From the NCBI RefSeq assembly GCF_003574395.1, contig NZ_QMJY01000013.1:186001-250000 (forward strand): a DNA stretch of 64,000 bases, in the 5' to 3' direction. The notes below the pieces were generated by a model that saw nothing but the letters and a program-made list of their open reading frames with translations, ran no database searches and was not told where the DNA came from. The stretch comes from Tabrizicola thermarum (lineage in GTDB: Bacteria; Pseudomonadota; Alphaproteobacteria; Rhodobacterales; Rhodobacteraceae). The position numbers and the translations under genes were made by a program. Below, piece by piece: positions 36,184 to 44,696 of the stretch. How positions within the stretch are numbered: position 1 is the first letter of the stretch; each line of letters opens with the position of its first letter.

Positions 36184-37431
36184 ATGACCGACTTTCCCGC
36201 CCTTGCCCGCGCCGCCACGACCGCCCTTCGGGACCTGTTCCCCGAAACGCCCTTGCAGCGCAACGACTTCCTGTCCGCCCGCCATGACGCCGAGATCTGG
36301 CTCAAGCGCGAGGATCTGACCCCGGTCCGCAGCTACAAGCTGCGCGGCGCCTTCAACGCGATGCGCAAGATCCGTGCCAAGAACCCCGACCAGCACCAGT
36401 TCGTCTGCGCCAGTGCCGGGAACCACGCACAGGGTGTTGCCTTCGCCTGCCGCCATTTCGGCGTGCGGGGGGTGATCTTCATGCCCGTCACCACGCCGCA
36501 GCAGAAGATCGACAAGACCCGCGTCTTCGGCGGGGACTGCATCGAGATCGTGCTGACGGGCGACTATTTCGACCAGACCCTCGCCGCCGCCCAGGCCTAT
36601 TGCGCCGAACGGCAGGCGCATTTCCTGTCGCCCTTCGACGATCCCGACGTGATCGAGGGTCAGGCCTCGGTCGCCGTCGAGCTTCTGGAACAGCTGGGCC
36701 GCGCGCCTGATCTTGTCGTCCTGCCGGTGGGCGGAGGAGGACTGGCCTCGGGCGTCACGGGCTATCTGCGCGAGGTCGCGCCGCAGACCGACTACCGCTT
36801 TGTCGAACCCCTGGGCGGGGCCAGCCTTGCCGCCGCGCTGCAGGAAGGCGCGCCGACAAAGCTCAAGCAGATCAACAGCTTTGTCGACGGGGCCGCCGTG
36901 GCGCGTCTGGGCGACATCACATTCCGGATGCTGTCCTGGATCGACCGCAACGATGTGCTGCTGGCGCCCGAGGACCGGATCTGCGTCACCATGCTCGAAA
37001 TGCTGAACCACGAAGGCATCGTGCTGGAACCCGCAGGCGCCCTTTCCATCGACGTCCTGCCCGAACTGGCCGAAGAGATTCGCGGCAAGACCGTGGTCTG
37101 CGTCACCTCGGGCGGGAACTTCGATTTCGAACGCCTGCCCGAAGTCAAGGAACGCGCCCAGCGCCATGCAGGTCTGAAAAAGTATTTCATCCTGCGCATG
37201 CCGCAGCGCCCCGGCGCCCTGCGCGAATTTCTGAACCTGCTTGGGCCGGATGACGACATCACCCGGTTCGAATACCTGAAGAAATCGGCCCGCAACTTCG
37301 GCTCGGTGCTGATCGGGATCGAAACCCGGTCCGCCGAGGGTTTTCCGGGCCTCACCGCCCGCATGGACGCCGCCGGCCTGGCCTTCCGCGACATCACCGC
37401 AGACGAGGCGCTGTCCGAGTTCCTGATCTGA
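36184..37431 (+). CDS. ilvA: Threonine ammonia-lyase (threonine dehydratase)
   Basis: IlvA deaminates threonine to 2-oxobutanoate, the first step of isoleucine synthesis. The 415-residue protein has the PLP lysine in PVRSYKLRGAFNAMRK (Lys near residue 50), the PLP-phosphate loop VGGGGLASG near 185, and TSGGNFDF near 310. A C-terminal ACT-like domain (residues about 330-415; YFILRMPQRPGALREFLNLL) provides feedback control. The start at 36184 matches family N-termini; the SD is weak and the frame is open 23 codons further upstream. A small CCTGAT-ctg-ATCAGG hairpin spans the stop. Confidence 0.95.
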   Translation: MTDFPALARAATTALRDLFPETPLQRNDFLSARHDAEIWLKREDLTPVRSYKLRGAFNAMRKIRAKNPDQHQFVCASAGNHAQGVAFACRHFGVRGVIFMPVTTPQQKIDKTRVFGGDCIEIVLTGDYFDQTLAAAQAYCAERQAHFLSPFDDPDVIEGQASVAVELLEQLGRAPDLVVLPVGGGGLASGVTGYLREVAPQTDYRFVEPLGGASLAAALQEGAPTKLKQINSFVDGAAVARLGDITFRMLSWIDRNDVLLAPEDRICVTMLEMLNHEGIVLEPAGALSIDVLPELAEEIRGKTVVCVTSGGNFDFERLPEVKERAQRHAGLKKYFILRMPQRPGALREFLNLLGPDDDITRFEYLKKSARNFGSVLIGIETRSAEGFPGLTARMDAAGLAFRDITADEALSEFLI

Positions 37432-37453
37432 TCAGGTCTGCTGCGGCGCGACC

Positions 37454-37519
37454 GCGCCCGGGTCTGCCCCGCCCCAGGTCTGCCCCGCGCCCGGGTCTGC
37501 CCCGCCCCAGGCCTGCCCG
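37454..37519. repeat. Two tandem 33-bp repeats between ilvA and the HPt gene
   Basis: Unit 1 is 37454-37486 and unit 2 is 37487-37519, with a single base difference (T in unit 1, C in unit 2, in CCAGGTCTG versus CCAGGCCTG). Each unit is itself two diverged halves of the type GCCCGGGTCTGCCCC and GCCCCAGGTCTGCCCC. Unit 2 ends 2 bp before the HPt stop. No gene is encoded. Confidence 0.85.
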
Positions 37520-37521
37520 CG

Positions 37522-37860
37522 TCAGGCCGCGCCGGCCCTGTCCGTGGCCAACCCGCCCAGAAGGCTTGCACGCGAGGCCCGCCAGACCGAGGCGACCAGC
37601 GTCACATCGACCAGCGCGCCCTCGCCCGCTGCGGCCATCCGTTCGCCGTCCTGGCAGATCGCCGCCAGTTCCGACAGGCCAAGGTTCAGCGCGCTGCCCT
37701 TCAGAAAGTGCAATTGTCCTTCCACCTCTTCCGCCGGAATCCCGCGCAGAAGCGCCTTCACGGCCCCTTCCGCCTCATCCAGGAACATGTCGGCCACCTC
37801 GGCAAAACCGTCGGCCCCGATCTCGTCCCTCAATTCGTCAACCCGTTTCCAGTCGATCAT
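37522..37860 (-). CDS. HPt-domain phosphotransfer protein
   Basis: A 112-residue single-domain histidine phosphotransfer protein. The phospho-acceptor motif is QLHFLKGSALNLGLSEL with His51, the classical HxxKG(S/A) pattern. The start MIDWKRVDEL is preferred; a GTG nine codons upstream is also in frame. It is divergent from the response regulator-PP2C gene, with 189 bp between. It could relay phosphate to the neighbouring receiver domain, which is inference from position. Confidence 0.85.
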   Translation of the reverse strand: MIDWKRVDELRDEIGADGFAEVADMFLDEAEGAVKALLRGIPAEEVEGQLHFLKGSALNLGLSELAAICQDGERMAAAGEGALVDVTLVASVWRASRASLLGGLATDRAGAA

Positions 37861-38049
37861 CGCACACCACCCGCAGGCAAGTCCCACCGGCCGAGTGTCG
37901 CGCGCAGAATGTTAACAAATGGTCGCCAGGTCCCTTTGAAATCCCGCGCATTTTAGCATTCACCGGGCGTTAAGGGCCGTCGCGCAGGGTGCCGTGCAAA
38001 GCGGGAAAGGTGCCCATTGTTTGCCGGTGCGATAAAGGTAGAGACAGCG

Positions 38050-39345
38050 ATGCAGGCGGGGGAAGAACCGCGGCATGTGCTGGTTGTCGATGACAGCCGG
38101 GCACAGCGCCAACTGGTTTCGATGCAGCTCAAACGCTGGGGCTATCGGGTCAGCGAATGCGATTCGGGTCAGGCGGCGCTGGATCTCTGCCGGGCGCAGA
38201 ACTTTGACATCATCCTCAGCGACTGGATGATGCCCGGCATGACGGGGCTGGATTTCTGTCGGGAATTCCGGGCCTTGGGGCGTGAGGCCTATGGATATTT
38301 CATCCTGCTCACCTCCAAGTCCGAAAAGACCGAGATCGCCGACGGGCTGGAGGCCGGGGCCGATGACTTCCTGACCAAGCCGGTCGCCTCGAACGAACTG
38401 CGTGCCCGGTTGCGGGCCGGGGAACGCATGCTCGCCATGCAGGCCGAGGTGCTGGCCAAGAACAAGGTCATCGTGGCGACCCTGGTCGAATTGCAGAAAC
38501 TTTACGATTCGCTCGACCGCGACCTGATCGAGGCGCGAAAGCTGCAGCAGACGCTGGTGCGCGACCGGGTGCGCGATTGCGGCTGGGCCAGGGTGTCGCT
38601 GCTCTTGCGCAACTCGGGCCGCGTGGGCGGCGATCTGGTCGGCAGCTTCCGCGTCGACGAAGACCGCTTTGTCGCTTATTCGATCGACGTCTCGGGTCAC
38701 GGCGTCGCCTCGGCGATGATGACCGCGCGGCTTGCGGGGTTCCTGACCGGATCGGCGCCCGAACAGAATCTGGCCTTCGGCAAGGGACCGGACGGCAGCC
38801 ATGTCCTTCTGCCGCCCGAAGTCGTCGTCGAACGCTTCAACCGGCTCATGCTGGATGAAATCCAGGCCGAACAATACTTTACCATGGCCTTCGCGGTGGT
38901 TGACCGGGTGCGGGGCCGTCTGTGGCTGGTCCAGGCCGGGCATCCTCACCCGATCCTCATCCGCGCCGATGGCCGGATCGAACAGCTGGGGCAGGGCGGG
39001 CTGCCTGTCGGCCTCTTGCCCGAAGCCACCTTCGAACGGCAGGAATTCGCCATCGGCCCGGGCGACCGGCTCCTGCTCTTCTCGGACGGTTTCACCGAAT
39101 GTCCCCTGCCCTCGGGTCAGGATTTCGGTCAGGAGGGGTTGATCGAAAGCCTGCGCCGGTCTGCGCATCTCTCGGGTGCCGACCTCTTGGAGGCGCTGGT
39201 CTGGGATCTGGCCCGGCAGGCGGGCAGCGATTCGTTTCCCGATGACGTCTCGGGCGTGGTCATCGACCTTCTACCGCAAGAGGCTGGCCAGCATCCCCCG
39301 GTCCCCCTCGTTGCCCAGAAGGCTCAGCCCTTCCTCGACGGGTAG
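38050..39345 (+). CDS. Response regulator with PP2C-type (SpoIIE/RsbU-like) phosphatase domain
   Basis: A 431-residue protein with an N-terminal receiver domain (VLVVDDSRAQRQLVS at 10-24, phospho-acceptor D58 in IILSDWMMPGMTG, conserved Lys in FLTKPVA near 110) and a C-terminal PP2C/SpoIIE phosphatase domain (RVGGDLVGSFRVD near 195, YSIDVSGHGVASAMMTARLA near 215, AGHPHPILIRADG near 300, LLFSDGFTECP near 345, DDVSGVVIDLL at the end) joined by a coiled-coil-like linker. This matches RbaY of Rhodobacter capsulatus, which works with the anti-anti-sigma RbaV and anti-sigma RbaW. Neither partner is in this window. Start at ATG 38050; a TTG 11 codons upstream is less likely. It overlaps the NUDIX gene tail to tail by 75 bp. 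Confidence 0.88.
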   Translation: MQAGEEPRHVLVVDDSRAQRQLVSMQLKRWGYRVSECDSGQAALDLCRAQNFDIILSDWMMPGMTGLDFCREFRALGREAYGYFILLTSKSEKTEIADGLEAGADDFLTKPVASNELRARLRAGERMLAMQAEVLAKNKVIVATLVELQKLYDSLDRDLIEARKLQQTLVRDRVRDCGWARVSLLLRNSGRVGGDLVGSFRVDEDRFVAYSIDVSGHGVASAMMTARLAGFLTGSAPEQNLAFGKGPDGSHVLLPPEVVVERFNRLMLDEIQAEQYFTMAFAVVDRVRGRLWLVQAGHPHPILIRADGRIEQLGQGGLPVGLLPEATFERQEFAIGPGDRLLLFSDGFTECPLPSGQDFGQEGLIESLRRSAHLSGADLLEALVWDLARQAGSDSFPDDVSGVVIDLLPQEAGQHPPVPLVAQKAQPFLDG

Positions 39346-39708
39346 CCACGCCGCAGTGTGCCCCGCCTCGCTCGGCGGACCCAGCCGCCGCACCGGGCGC
39401 GCGAGGTAGACCGAGCAGACCTTCTCGGCCCAGAGGTCGTATTCCGGCATGTAGGTGAACCGCCTGAAGGCCCCCAGCCGCCGGATCACCGCGATCTTCC
39501 AGCCCGTTTCCTCGAACACCTCGCGGTGGAGCGCGGCAATCGGCTGCTCGCCCTTGTCGATTCCGCCGCCGGGCAGCTGGAACTCGGGGGTGGGCGCGGC
39601 CTGGTGGGTGACAAGGATATGGTCGCCCTGCAACAGCACCGCATAAACCCCTGCGCGACGGGTGTATCGTTGCCCCCGCTTCACCGGCTCGCCATAGCGT
39701 CGGATCAT
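39271..39708 (-). CDS. NUDIX hydrolase
   Basis: A 145-residue pyrophosphohydrolase. The NUDIX box is complete: GGGIDKGEQPIAALHREVFE followed by ETGW (residues about 47-70). Its substrate is unknown; relatives hydrolyse nucleotide or dinucleotide pyrophosphates. An AAGGGGG SD precedes the ATG. It is divergent from hslO and its last 75 bp overlap the end of the response regulator-phosphatase gene on the other strand. Confidence 0.9.
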   Translation of the reverse strand: MIRRYGEPVKRGQRYTRRAGVYAVLLQGDHILVTHQAAPTPEFQLPGGGIDKGEQPIAALHREVFEETGWKIAVIRRLGAFRRFTYMPEYDLWAEKVCSVYLARPVRRLGPPSEAGHTAAWLPVEEGLSLLGNEGDRGMLASLLR

Positions 39709-39797
39709 CTTGCCCCCTTGGACCTGCGGTTGCCCTGCCTATATAGGCGCGGTATGCCAGCACTGGCACCATCGGGAAACCCCCCAGGAACTTCCAC

Positions 39798-40784
39798 ATG
39801 ACCACCGGTTCGCAAATCGCCTGGGACGATACCGTCCTGCCGTTTCAACTTGACGCCTCGGGCATCCGCGGCCGCGTCGCACGTCTTGACGGCGTCCTGG
39901 ATCAGGTGCTGAAGCAGCACGCCTACCCGTCCGTGATCGAGGCGCTGGTGGCCGAGACCGCGCTTCTCACCGCGCTGATCGGCCAGGCGATCAAGCTGCG
40001 CTGGAAGCTGTCGCTTCAGGTCCGCGGCAAGGGCCCCGCCCGGCTGATCGCAACCGACTACTACGGTCCGACGGCCGAGGGCGAACCCGCCCGCATCCGC
40101 GCCTATGCCAGCTATGACGCCGAAAGGCTGGACCTGAACGCCGACCCCTTCAGCCAGATCGGCGAGGGGTATTTCGCCGTGATGATCGACCAGGGCGAAG
40201 GCATGCTGCCCTACCAGGGCTTCACCCCCATCGCCGGGAAAAGCCTGTCCGACTGCGCGCAGACCTACTTCGCCCAGTCCGAACAGATCCCTACCCGCTT
40301 TCAGCTGGCTTACGGCGAAAGCACCGAACCCGGCCGCCCGCTGCACTGGCGCGCGGGGGGCATCATGCTGCAACACATGCCGACCTCGGGCGGGGTCGCC
40401 GCCGAGCAGGGCTCGGGCGAGGGCGGGCTTCTGACCCATGCCGACATCCTTGGCGGGGCGGAATCGGAAAACTGGAACCGCGCCAACCTTCTTCTCGACA
40501 CTGTCGAGACGCTGGAGATGATCGGCCCTTCGGTCCCCCCGACCGACCTTCTCGTCCGCCTCTTCCACGAGGAAGGCCCCCGCGTGTTCGACGCCCAGCC
40601 CGTGCGCTTCGGCTGTTCCTGCTCCGAGGAAAAGGTGCGCAACACCATGTCGATCTACAGTCAGAAGGACATCGCGCGGATGACCACCGAAGCCGGGGTC
40701 GTCACCGCCGACTGCCAGTTCTGCGGCGCGCATTACGAGCTGGACCCAAAGACCCTCGGCTTCGAAGCGGTCAAGCCGGAATGA
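39798..40784 (+). CDS. hslO: Redox-regulated chaperone Hsp33
   Basis: Hsp33 is a cytosolic holdase activated by oxidation of a zinc-bound cysteine cluster. The 328-residue protein has the conserved N-terminal binding domain and the C-terminal redox switch FGCSCSEEKVRNTM with the second pair ADCQFCGAHYELD (CxC and CxxC). It starts an operon with the CoA pyrophosphatase and the CCA-adding enzyme, coupled by 4-bp overlaps. Confidence 0.94.
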   Translation: MTTGSQIAWDDTVLPFQLDASGIRGRVARLDGVLDQVLKQHAYPSVIEALVAETALLTALIGQAIKLRWKLSLQVRGKGPARLIATDYYGPTAEGEPARIRAYASYDAERLDLNADPFSQIGEGYFAVMIDQGEGMLPYQGFTPIAGKSLSDCAQTYFAQSEQIPTRFQLAYGESTEPGRPLHWRAGGIMLQHMPTSGGVAAEQGSGEGGLLTHADILGGAESENWNRANLLLDTVETLEMIGPSVPPTDLLVRLFHEEGPRVFDAQPVRFGCSCSEEKVRNTMSIYSQKDIARMTTEAGVVTADCQFCGAHYELDPKTLGFEAVKPE

Positions 40785-41377
40785 TGGATGCCGAGACGGC
40801 CCTGCGCGCGGCGCTTGCCCGCCCCGCCGGGCCGTCCTCGGATTTCGACCTCAACCCCGGCCTCCGCCCGCCCGCCGACAAGCCCCTGCGCCCGGCCGCC
40901 GTGCTGGTCCCCGTCTGGCTGCGCGAGGATGGCCCGCGTCTGATCCTGACCAAACGCTCCTCGCACCTGAAGCACCACCCCGGCCAGATCGCCTTCCCGG
41001 GGGGCAAGGTCGATGCCACCGACGCCAGCGCGCAGGCCGCCGCGCTGCGCGAGACGCGCGAGGAAATCGGCCTTCCCGAAACCCGCGTGGAAATCCTCGG
41101 CACGCTGCCCCTCCACGAAACCGTCACCGGCTTCGCCATCACCCCCTTCGTCGGCCTGATCCGCGGCGCCTTCGCGCCCGTCCCCGAGGCGGGCGAGGTG
41201 GAAGAGATTTTCACCGTCCCGCTCTCCCATGTCCTGTCCCCCGCCCGCTTTGCCATCGAACGGCGGCGCTGGATGGGCGTCTGGCGCCGCTACTACGCCG
41301 TCCCCTACGGCCCCTATTACATCTGGGGCGCCACCGCGCGTATCCTGCGGGGGTTGGCGGACCGGGTGGGGCAATGA
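40781..41377 (+). CDS. NUDIX CoA pyrophosphatase
   Basis: A 198-residue NUDIX enzyme of the CoA/acyl-CoA diphosphatase type (NudL/NUDT7-like). The UPF0035-type signature LTKRSSHLKHHPGQIAFPGG (residues about 56-75) precedes the NUDIX box GGKVDATDASAQAAALRETR and EEIGL. It would split CoA to 3',5'-ADP and 4'-phosphopantetheine. Its ATG overlaps the hslO stop and its stop overlaps the next start. Confidence 0.9.
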   Translation: MMDAETALRAALARPAGPSSDFDLNPGLRPPADKPLRPAAVLVPVWLREDGPRLILTKRSSHLKHHPGQIAFPGGKVDATDASAQAAALRETREEIGLPETRVEILGTLPLHETVTGFAITPFVGLIRGAFAPVPEAGEVEEIFTVPLSHVLSPARFAIERRRWMGVWRRYYAVPYGPYYIWGATARILRGLADRVGQ

Positions 41378-42531
41378 ACGTGGCAGGCGACTGGCTGGAC
41401 CATCCGGGCACCCAGGCCCTGATGCAGGCGCTGGAGGCCGCCGGCCATCAGGCCCTGCTGGTCGGCGGCTGTGTCCGAAATGCGCTCTTGCGCGAACCCG
41501 TCAGCGACATCGACCTTGCCACCGACGCGACGCCGCAAACGGTGTCGGACCTCGCCGAGGCCGCAGGCTTCAAGGTGGTCCCCACCGGCATCGACCACGG
41601 CACCGTCACCGTGATTGCCCGGGGCAAGCCGCACGAAGTCACAACCTTCCGCCGCGACGTTGAAACCGACGGTCGCCGTGCCGTGGTGGCCTATTCCACT
41701 GACATCGCCGAGGACGCCCGACGCCGCGACTTCACGATGAACGCGCTTTACGCCGACCGCCACGGAACCGTCATCGACCCGCTGGGCGGCCTGCCCGACC
41801 TGCAAGCCCGCCGCGTCCGCTTTGTCGGCGACCCCGAGACCCGCATCCGCGAGGACTACCTCCGCATCCTGCGCTTCTTCCGCTTTCACGCCGCCTATGG
41901 CGACCCGGAGCAGGGCATCGACCCCGACGGCCTCGCCGCCTGCGCCGCTCTGGCCGAAGGCCTCGACGGCATCTCCCGCGAACGGATCCATGCCGAACTC
42001 CGCAAGCTCCTTTCCGCCCGTGACCCCGCCCCCGCCGTCGCCGCCATGTCCCGGGCGGGTGTGCTTGCGCGCGTCCTGCCCGGCGCCGACCCGTGCGCCC
42101 TTGCCCCGCTCGTCCATCTCGAAGGGGCGCACCTCGACGCCGGCCACCCTCCCCGCTGGCTCCGCCGCCTTGCCGTCCTCGGCGGCGACACGTCCGACCT
42201 CCGCCTGTCCAGGGCCGAGGCGCGGGACCTCGCCGCCCTCCACGCCGCCATCGGTTCCACCGATACCCCCGCCGCGCTTGGCTGGCGGCTGGGTGAAGAC
42301 CTCGCCACCGACGCCATCCTGGCCCGCGCCGCCAGCTTTGGCACACCACCCCCGCAGGACTGGCGGGCCGAGGCCCGTCGCGGCGCAACCGCCCGCTTCC
42401 CCGTGACCGCCGCCGACCTGATGCCCGGGCTGCAAGGCGAGATCCTGGGCGCGCGGCTGCAAGCACTCGAAGCACGCTGGCTCGCCTCCGACCTCACCCT
42501 CTCGCGCGAGGCGCTCTTGAAAGGGGCGTGA
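41374..42531 (+). CDS. CCA tRNA nucleotidyltransferase
   Basis: A class II nucleotidyltransferase that adds or repairs the 3' CCA end of tRNAs (or a poly(A) polymerase of the same family). In 385 residues it shows the active-site motif LLVGGCVRNALLREPVSDID (residues about 26-45) followed by LATDATP, the motif RRDFTMNALYAD near 117-128, and RFVGDPETRIREDYLRILRF near 149-168. It is the last gene of the hslO operon. Relatives in this order are annotated as CCA-adding enzymes. Confidence 0.9.
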   Translation: MNVAGDWLDHPGTQALMQALEAAGHQALLVGGCVRNALLREPVSDIDLATDATPQTVSDLAEAAGFKVVPTGIDHGTVTVIARGKPHEVTTFRRDVETDGRRAVVAYSTDIAEDARRRDFTMNALYADRHGTVIDPLGGLPDLQARRVRFVGDPETRIREDYLRILRFFRFHAAYGDPEQGIDPDGLAACAALAEGLDGISRERIHAELRKLLSARDPAPAVAAMSRAGVLARVLPGADPCALAPLVHLEGAHLDAGHPPRWLRRLAVLGGDTSDLRLSRAEARDLAALHAAIGSTDTPAALGWRLGEDLATDAILARAASFGTPPPQDWRAEARRGATARFPVTAADLMPGLQGEILGARLQALEARWLASDLTLSREALLKGA

Positions 42532-42581
42532 CAATCCGCCGCGACTCGGCTACGAACGGCGCACCCAAGAAGGAGACCAGC

Positions 42582-42614
42582 ATGGAAAACGGGATCTCGT
42601 TTCGACTCGCCTGA
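42582..42614 (+). CDS. Possible 10-codon leader peptide upstream of the ABC exporter
   Basis: An ATG with an almost ideal SD (AAGGAG, six bases upstream) opens a tiny frame, MENGISFRLA, then TGA. It ends 78 bp before the ABC exporter ATG (42693), which itself has no clear SD. A hairpin can form between them (GCGGT and ACCGC around 42634-42654). The arrangement resembles translational attenuators that control drug exporters. It may also be an accidental short frame; only conservation can tell. Confidence 0.4.
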   Translation: MENGISFRLA

Positions 42615-42692
42615 GTTGACCGGTCCCGTCGTGGCGGTCGCTTGCAGGCACCGCTTCACCCCATCGCTGCACTTCTTTCGGGCCTTCCCATC

Positions 42693-44540
42693 ATGTTCCG
42701 TTTCCTCGAAAACCTCGTCGATCCCTATCAGCCCTATGCTGAACAGGACGCCCCGCCCCGCAGGCTCTGGCCCTTCCTGAAGGATTACATCCGCCCGTTC
42801 CGCGCGGTCTTTGCAGTCACGGCCGTCTTCTCGGTCGGCAACGCGGTGCTGGATGTCGGCATGATCTGGTATCTCAGCCGCCTGGTCGATCTGATGACCG
42901 GCCAGACGCCGCAGGCCTTTCTGGAAAACCACTGGACCGAGATCATGATCGCCGCCCTGGTGATCCTGATCGTCCGGCCTCTGGTCGCCGGGGGGGCCGT
43001 GGGCCTTCTGCACAACACGATCCTCACGAACTTCGGCACGATGATGCGGTGGCGGGCGCACCGCCATGTCCTGCGCCAGCCCGTCGGCTGGTTCGAAAGC
43101 GATTTCGCGGGCCGGATCGCGAACCGCATCATGCAGGCCCCGCCCGCCGCCGGCGACGCGGTGTTCCAGGTCTTCGACATGGCCGCCTTCGCCGCCGCCA
43201 CCTTCCTTGGCGCACTGCTGATGCTGGCCAACTCCGACCCGCGCCTGATGGTGCCGCTTCTGCTCTGGCTGGTCGCCTACCTTGCGCTCATGCGCTGGAC
43301 GATCCGCCGGGCGGGGCCTGCCGCTACCGCCTCATCGGACGCGCGCAGCGCCGTCACGGGCCGGGTGGTGGACAGCTACACCAATATCCATTCGGTCAAG
43401 CTCTTCGCCCACCAGTCCAGCGAAGAGAACTACGCCCGCGAAGCCATCGAACACGCCCGCACCATGTTCCAGAAGGAAATGCGGATCGTGACCAGGATGG
43501 ACATGGCGCTGACCTTCATCAACGGGCTGATGATCCTTGGCGTCTCCAGCCTCGCCATGTGGCTCTGGACCCATGATCTTGCCACCGTCGGCGTCGTCGC
43601 CGGGGCCGTTGCGCTGGTCCTCAGGCTGCATTCGATGACCTACTGGATCATGTGGGCATCGACCCAGCTGGTGCAGAACCTCGGCACCCTCGCCGAAGGG
43701 ATGGAGACGATCGCCCAGCCCGTCACCCTGGTGGACAAACCCGGCGCCAGGCCTCTGGACTTCCGGCAAGGCCTCCTTGAACTGAAAAACGTCTCGCACC
43801 ACTACGGCCGCGGCTTCGGGGGCCTCAGGAACGTCAGCCTGACCATCCGCCCGGGCGAGAAGATCGGCGTCGTCGGCCGTTCCGGCGCGGGGAAATCCAC
43901 GCTGGTCAAGCTGATCCTGCGCTTCTACGACACCGAATCGGGCGAGATCCTGATCGACGGTCAGAACATCGCCGACGTCACGCAGGAAAGCCTGCGCCGC
44001 CAGATCGGCATGGTGCAGCAGGACTCGTCGCTCCTCCACCGTTCCGTTCGTGACAACATCCTCTACGGCCGCCCCGACGCCAGCGAGGAGGAGATGATCG
44101 CCGCCGCGAAGAAGGCCGAGGCGCATGATTTCATCCTCACGCTCGAGGACCCGCAGGGCCGCAAGGGCTATGACGCCCATGTCGGCGAACGCGGGGTGAA
44201 GCTGTCGGGAGGCCAGCGCCAGCGCGTCGCCATCGCGCGGGTGATCCTGAAGGACGCGCCGATCCTGATCCTGGACGAAGCCACCAGCGCCCTGGACTCC
44301 GAGGCCGAAGCCGCCATCCAGGGCGCGCTTTACGGCGTGATGGAGGGGAAAACCGTGATCGCCATCGCCCACCGCCTCTCCACCATCGCCGCGATGGACC
44401 GGATCGTGGTGCTGGAGGACGGCGAAGTGGTCGAGGACGGCCCCCACGCCGAGCTTTTGCGCAAGGGCGGCCTCTACGCCCGCTTCTGGGCGCGGCAGTC
44501 GGGCGGCTTCATCGGGCTGGACGAGGAAGCCGCCGAATAG
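42693..44540 (+). CDS. ABC exporter half-transporter (ATP-binding/permease), first copy
   Basis: A 615-residue type I ABC exporter (MsbA/multidrug type) with an N-terminal six-helix membrane domain (about residues 30-330) and a C-terminal ATPase. Walker A is GRSGAGKSTLVKL (near residue 400), the Q-loop follows, the signature is LSGGQRQRVAIARV (near 507), Walker B with catalytic Glu is PILILDEATSALDSE, and the switch His is in AIAHRLSTIAAMD. The start MFRFLENLVDPYQPY matches relatives; a TTG 17 codons upstream is in frame. It is followed by a second paralogous half-transporter, so a heterodimer is likely. Substrate unknown. Confidence 0.9.
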   Translation: MFRFLENLVDPYQPYAEQDAPPRRLWPFLKDYIRPFRAVFAVTAVFSVGNAVLDVGMIWYLSRLVDLMTGQTPQAFLENHWTEIMIAALVILIVRPLVAGGAVGLLHNTILTNFGTMMRWRAHRHVLRQPVGWFESDFAGRIANRIMQAPPAAGDAVFQVFDMAAFAAATFLGALLMLANSDPRLMVPLLLWLVAYLALMRWTIRRAGPAATASSDARSAVTGRVVDSYTNIHSVKLFAHQSSEENYAREAIEHARTMFQKEMRIVTRMDMALTFINGLMILGVSSLAMWLWTHDLATVGVVAGAVALVLRLHSMTYWIMWASTQLVQNLGTLAEGMETIAQPVTLVDKPGARPLDFRQGLLELKNVSHHYGRGFGGLRNVSLTIRPGEKIGVVGRSGAGKSTLVKLILRFYDTESGEILIDGQNIADVTQESLRRQIGMVQQDSSLLHRSVRDNILYGRPDASEEEMIAAAKKAEAHDFILTLEDPQGRKGYDAHVGERGVKLSGGQRQRVAIARVILKDAPILILDEATSALDSEAEAAIQGALYGVMEGKTVIAIAHRLSTIAAMDRIVVLEDGEVVEDGPHAELLRKGGLYARFWARQSGGFIGLDEEAAE

Positions 44541-44548
44541 AGACCCTG

Positions 44549-44608
44549 CCCCGGACTTGATCCGGGGCCTCCCGAAACCCGGGGAGGTCCCGGATCAAGT
44601 CCGGGACG
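44549..44608. repeat. Large inverted repeat between the two ABC exporter genes
   Basis: Two arms of about 25 bp, CCCGGACTTGATCCGGGGCC... on the left (44549-44573) and its near-perfect complement (44581-44607) on the right, form a long hairpin in the transcript. The core CCCGGATCAAGTCCGGG recurs in both orientations. I recognise it as a dispersed palindrome type of alphaproteobacterial intergenic DNA. It may adjust read-through or mRNA stability between the two exporter genes. Confidence 0.8.
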
Positions 44609-44696
44609 GGAATTCACGGCACTCACAAAGGGAACTGAGCACCCCCGCACAGCGTAATCCCTTGCTTCCCCCCAAGGACCGGCCTACCTCTGCCGC

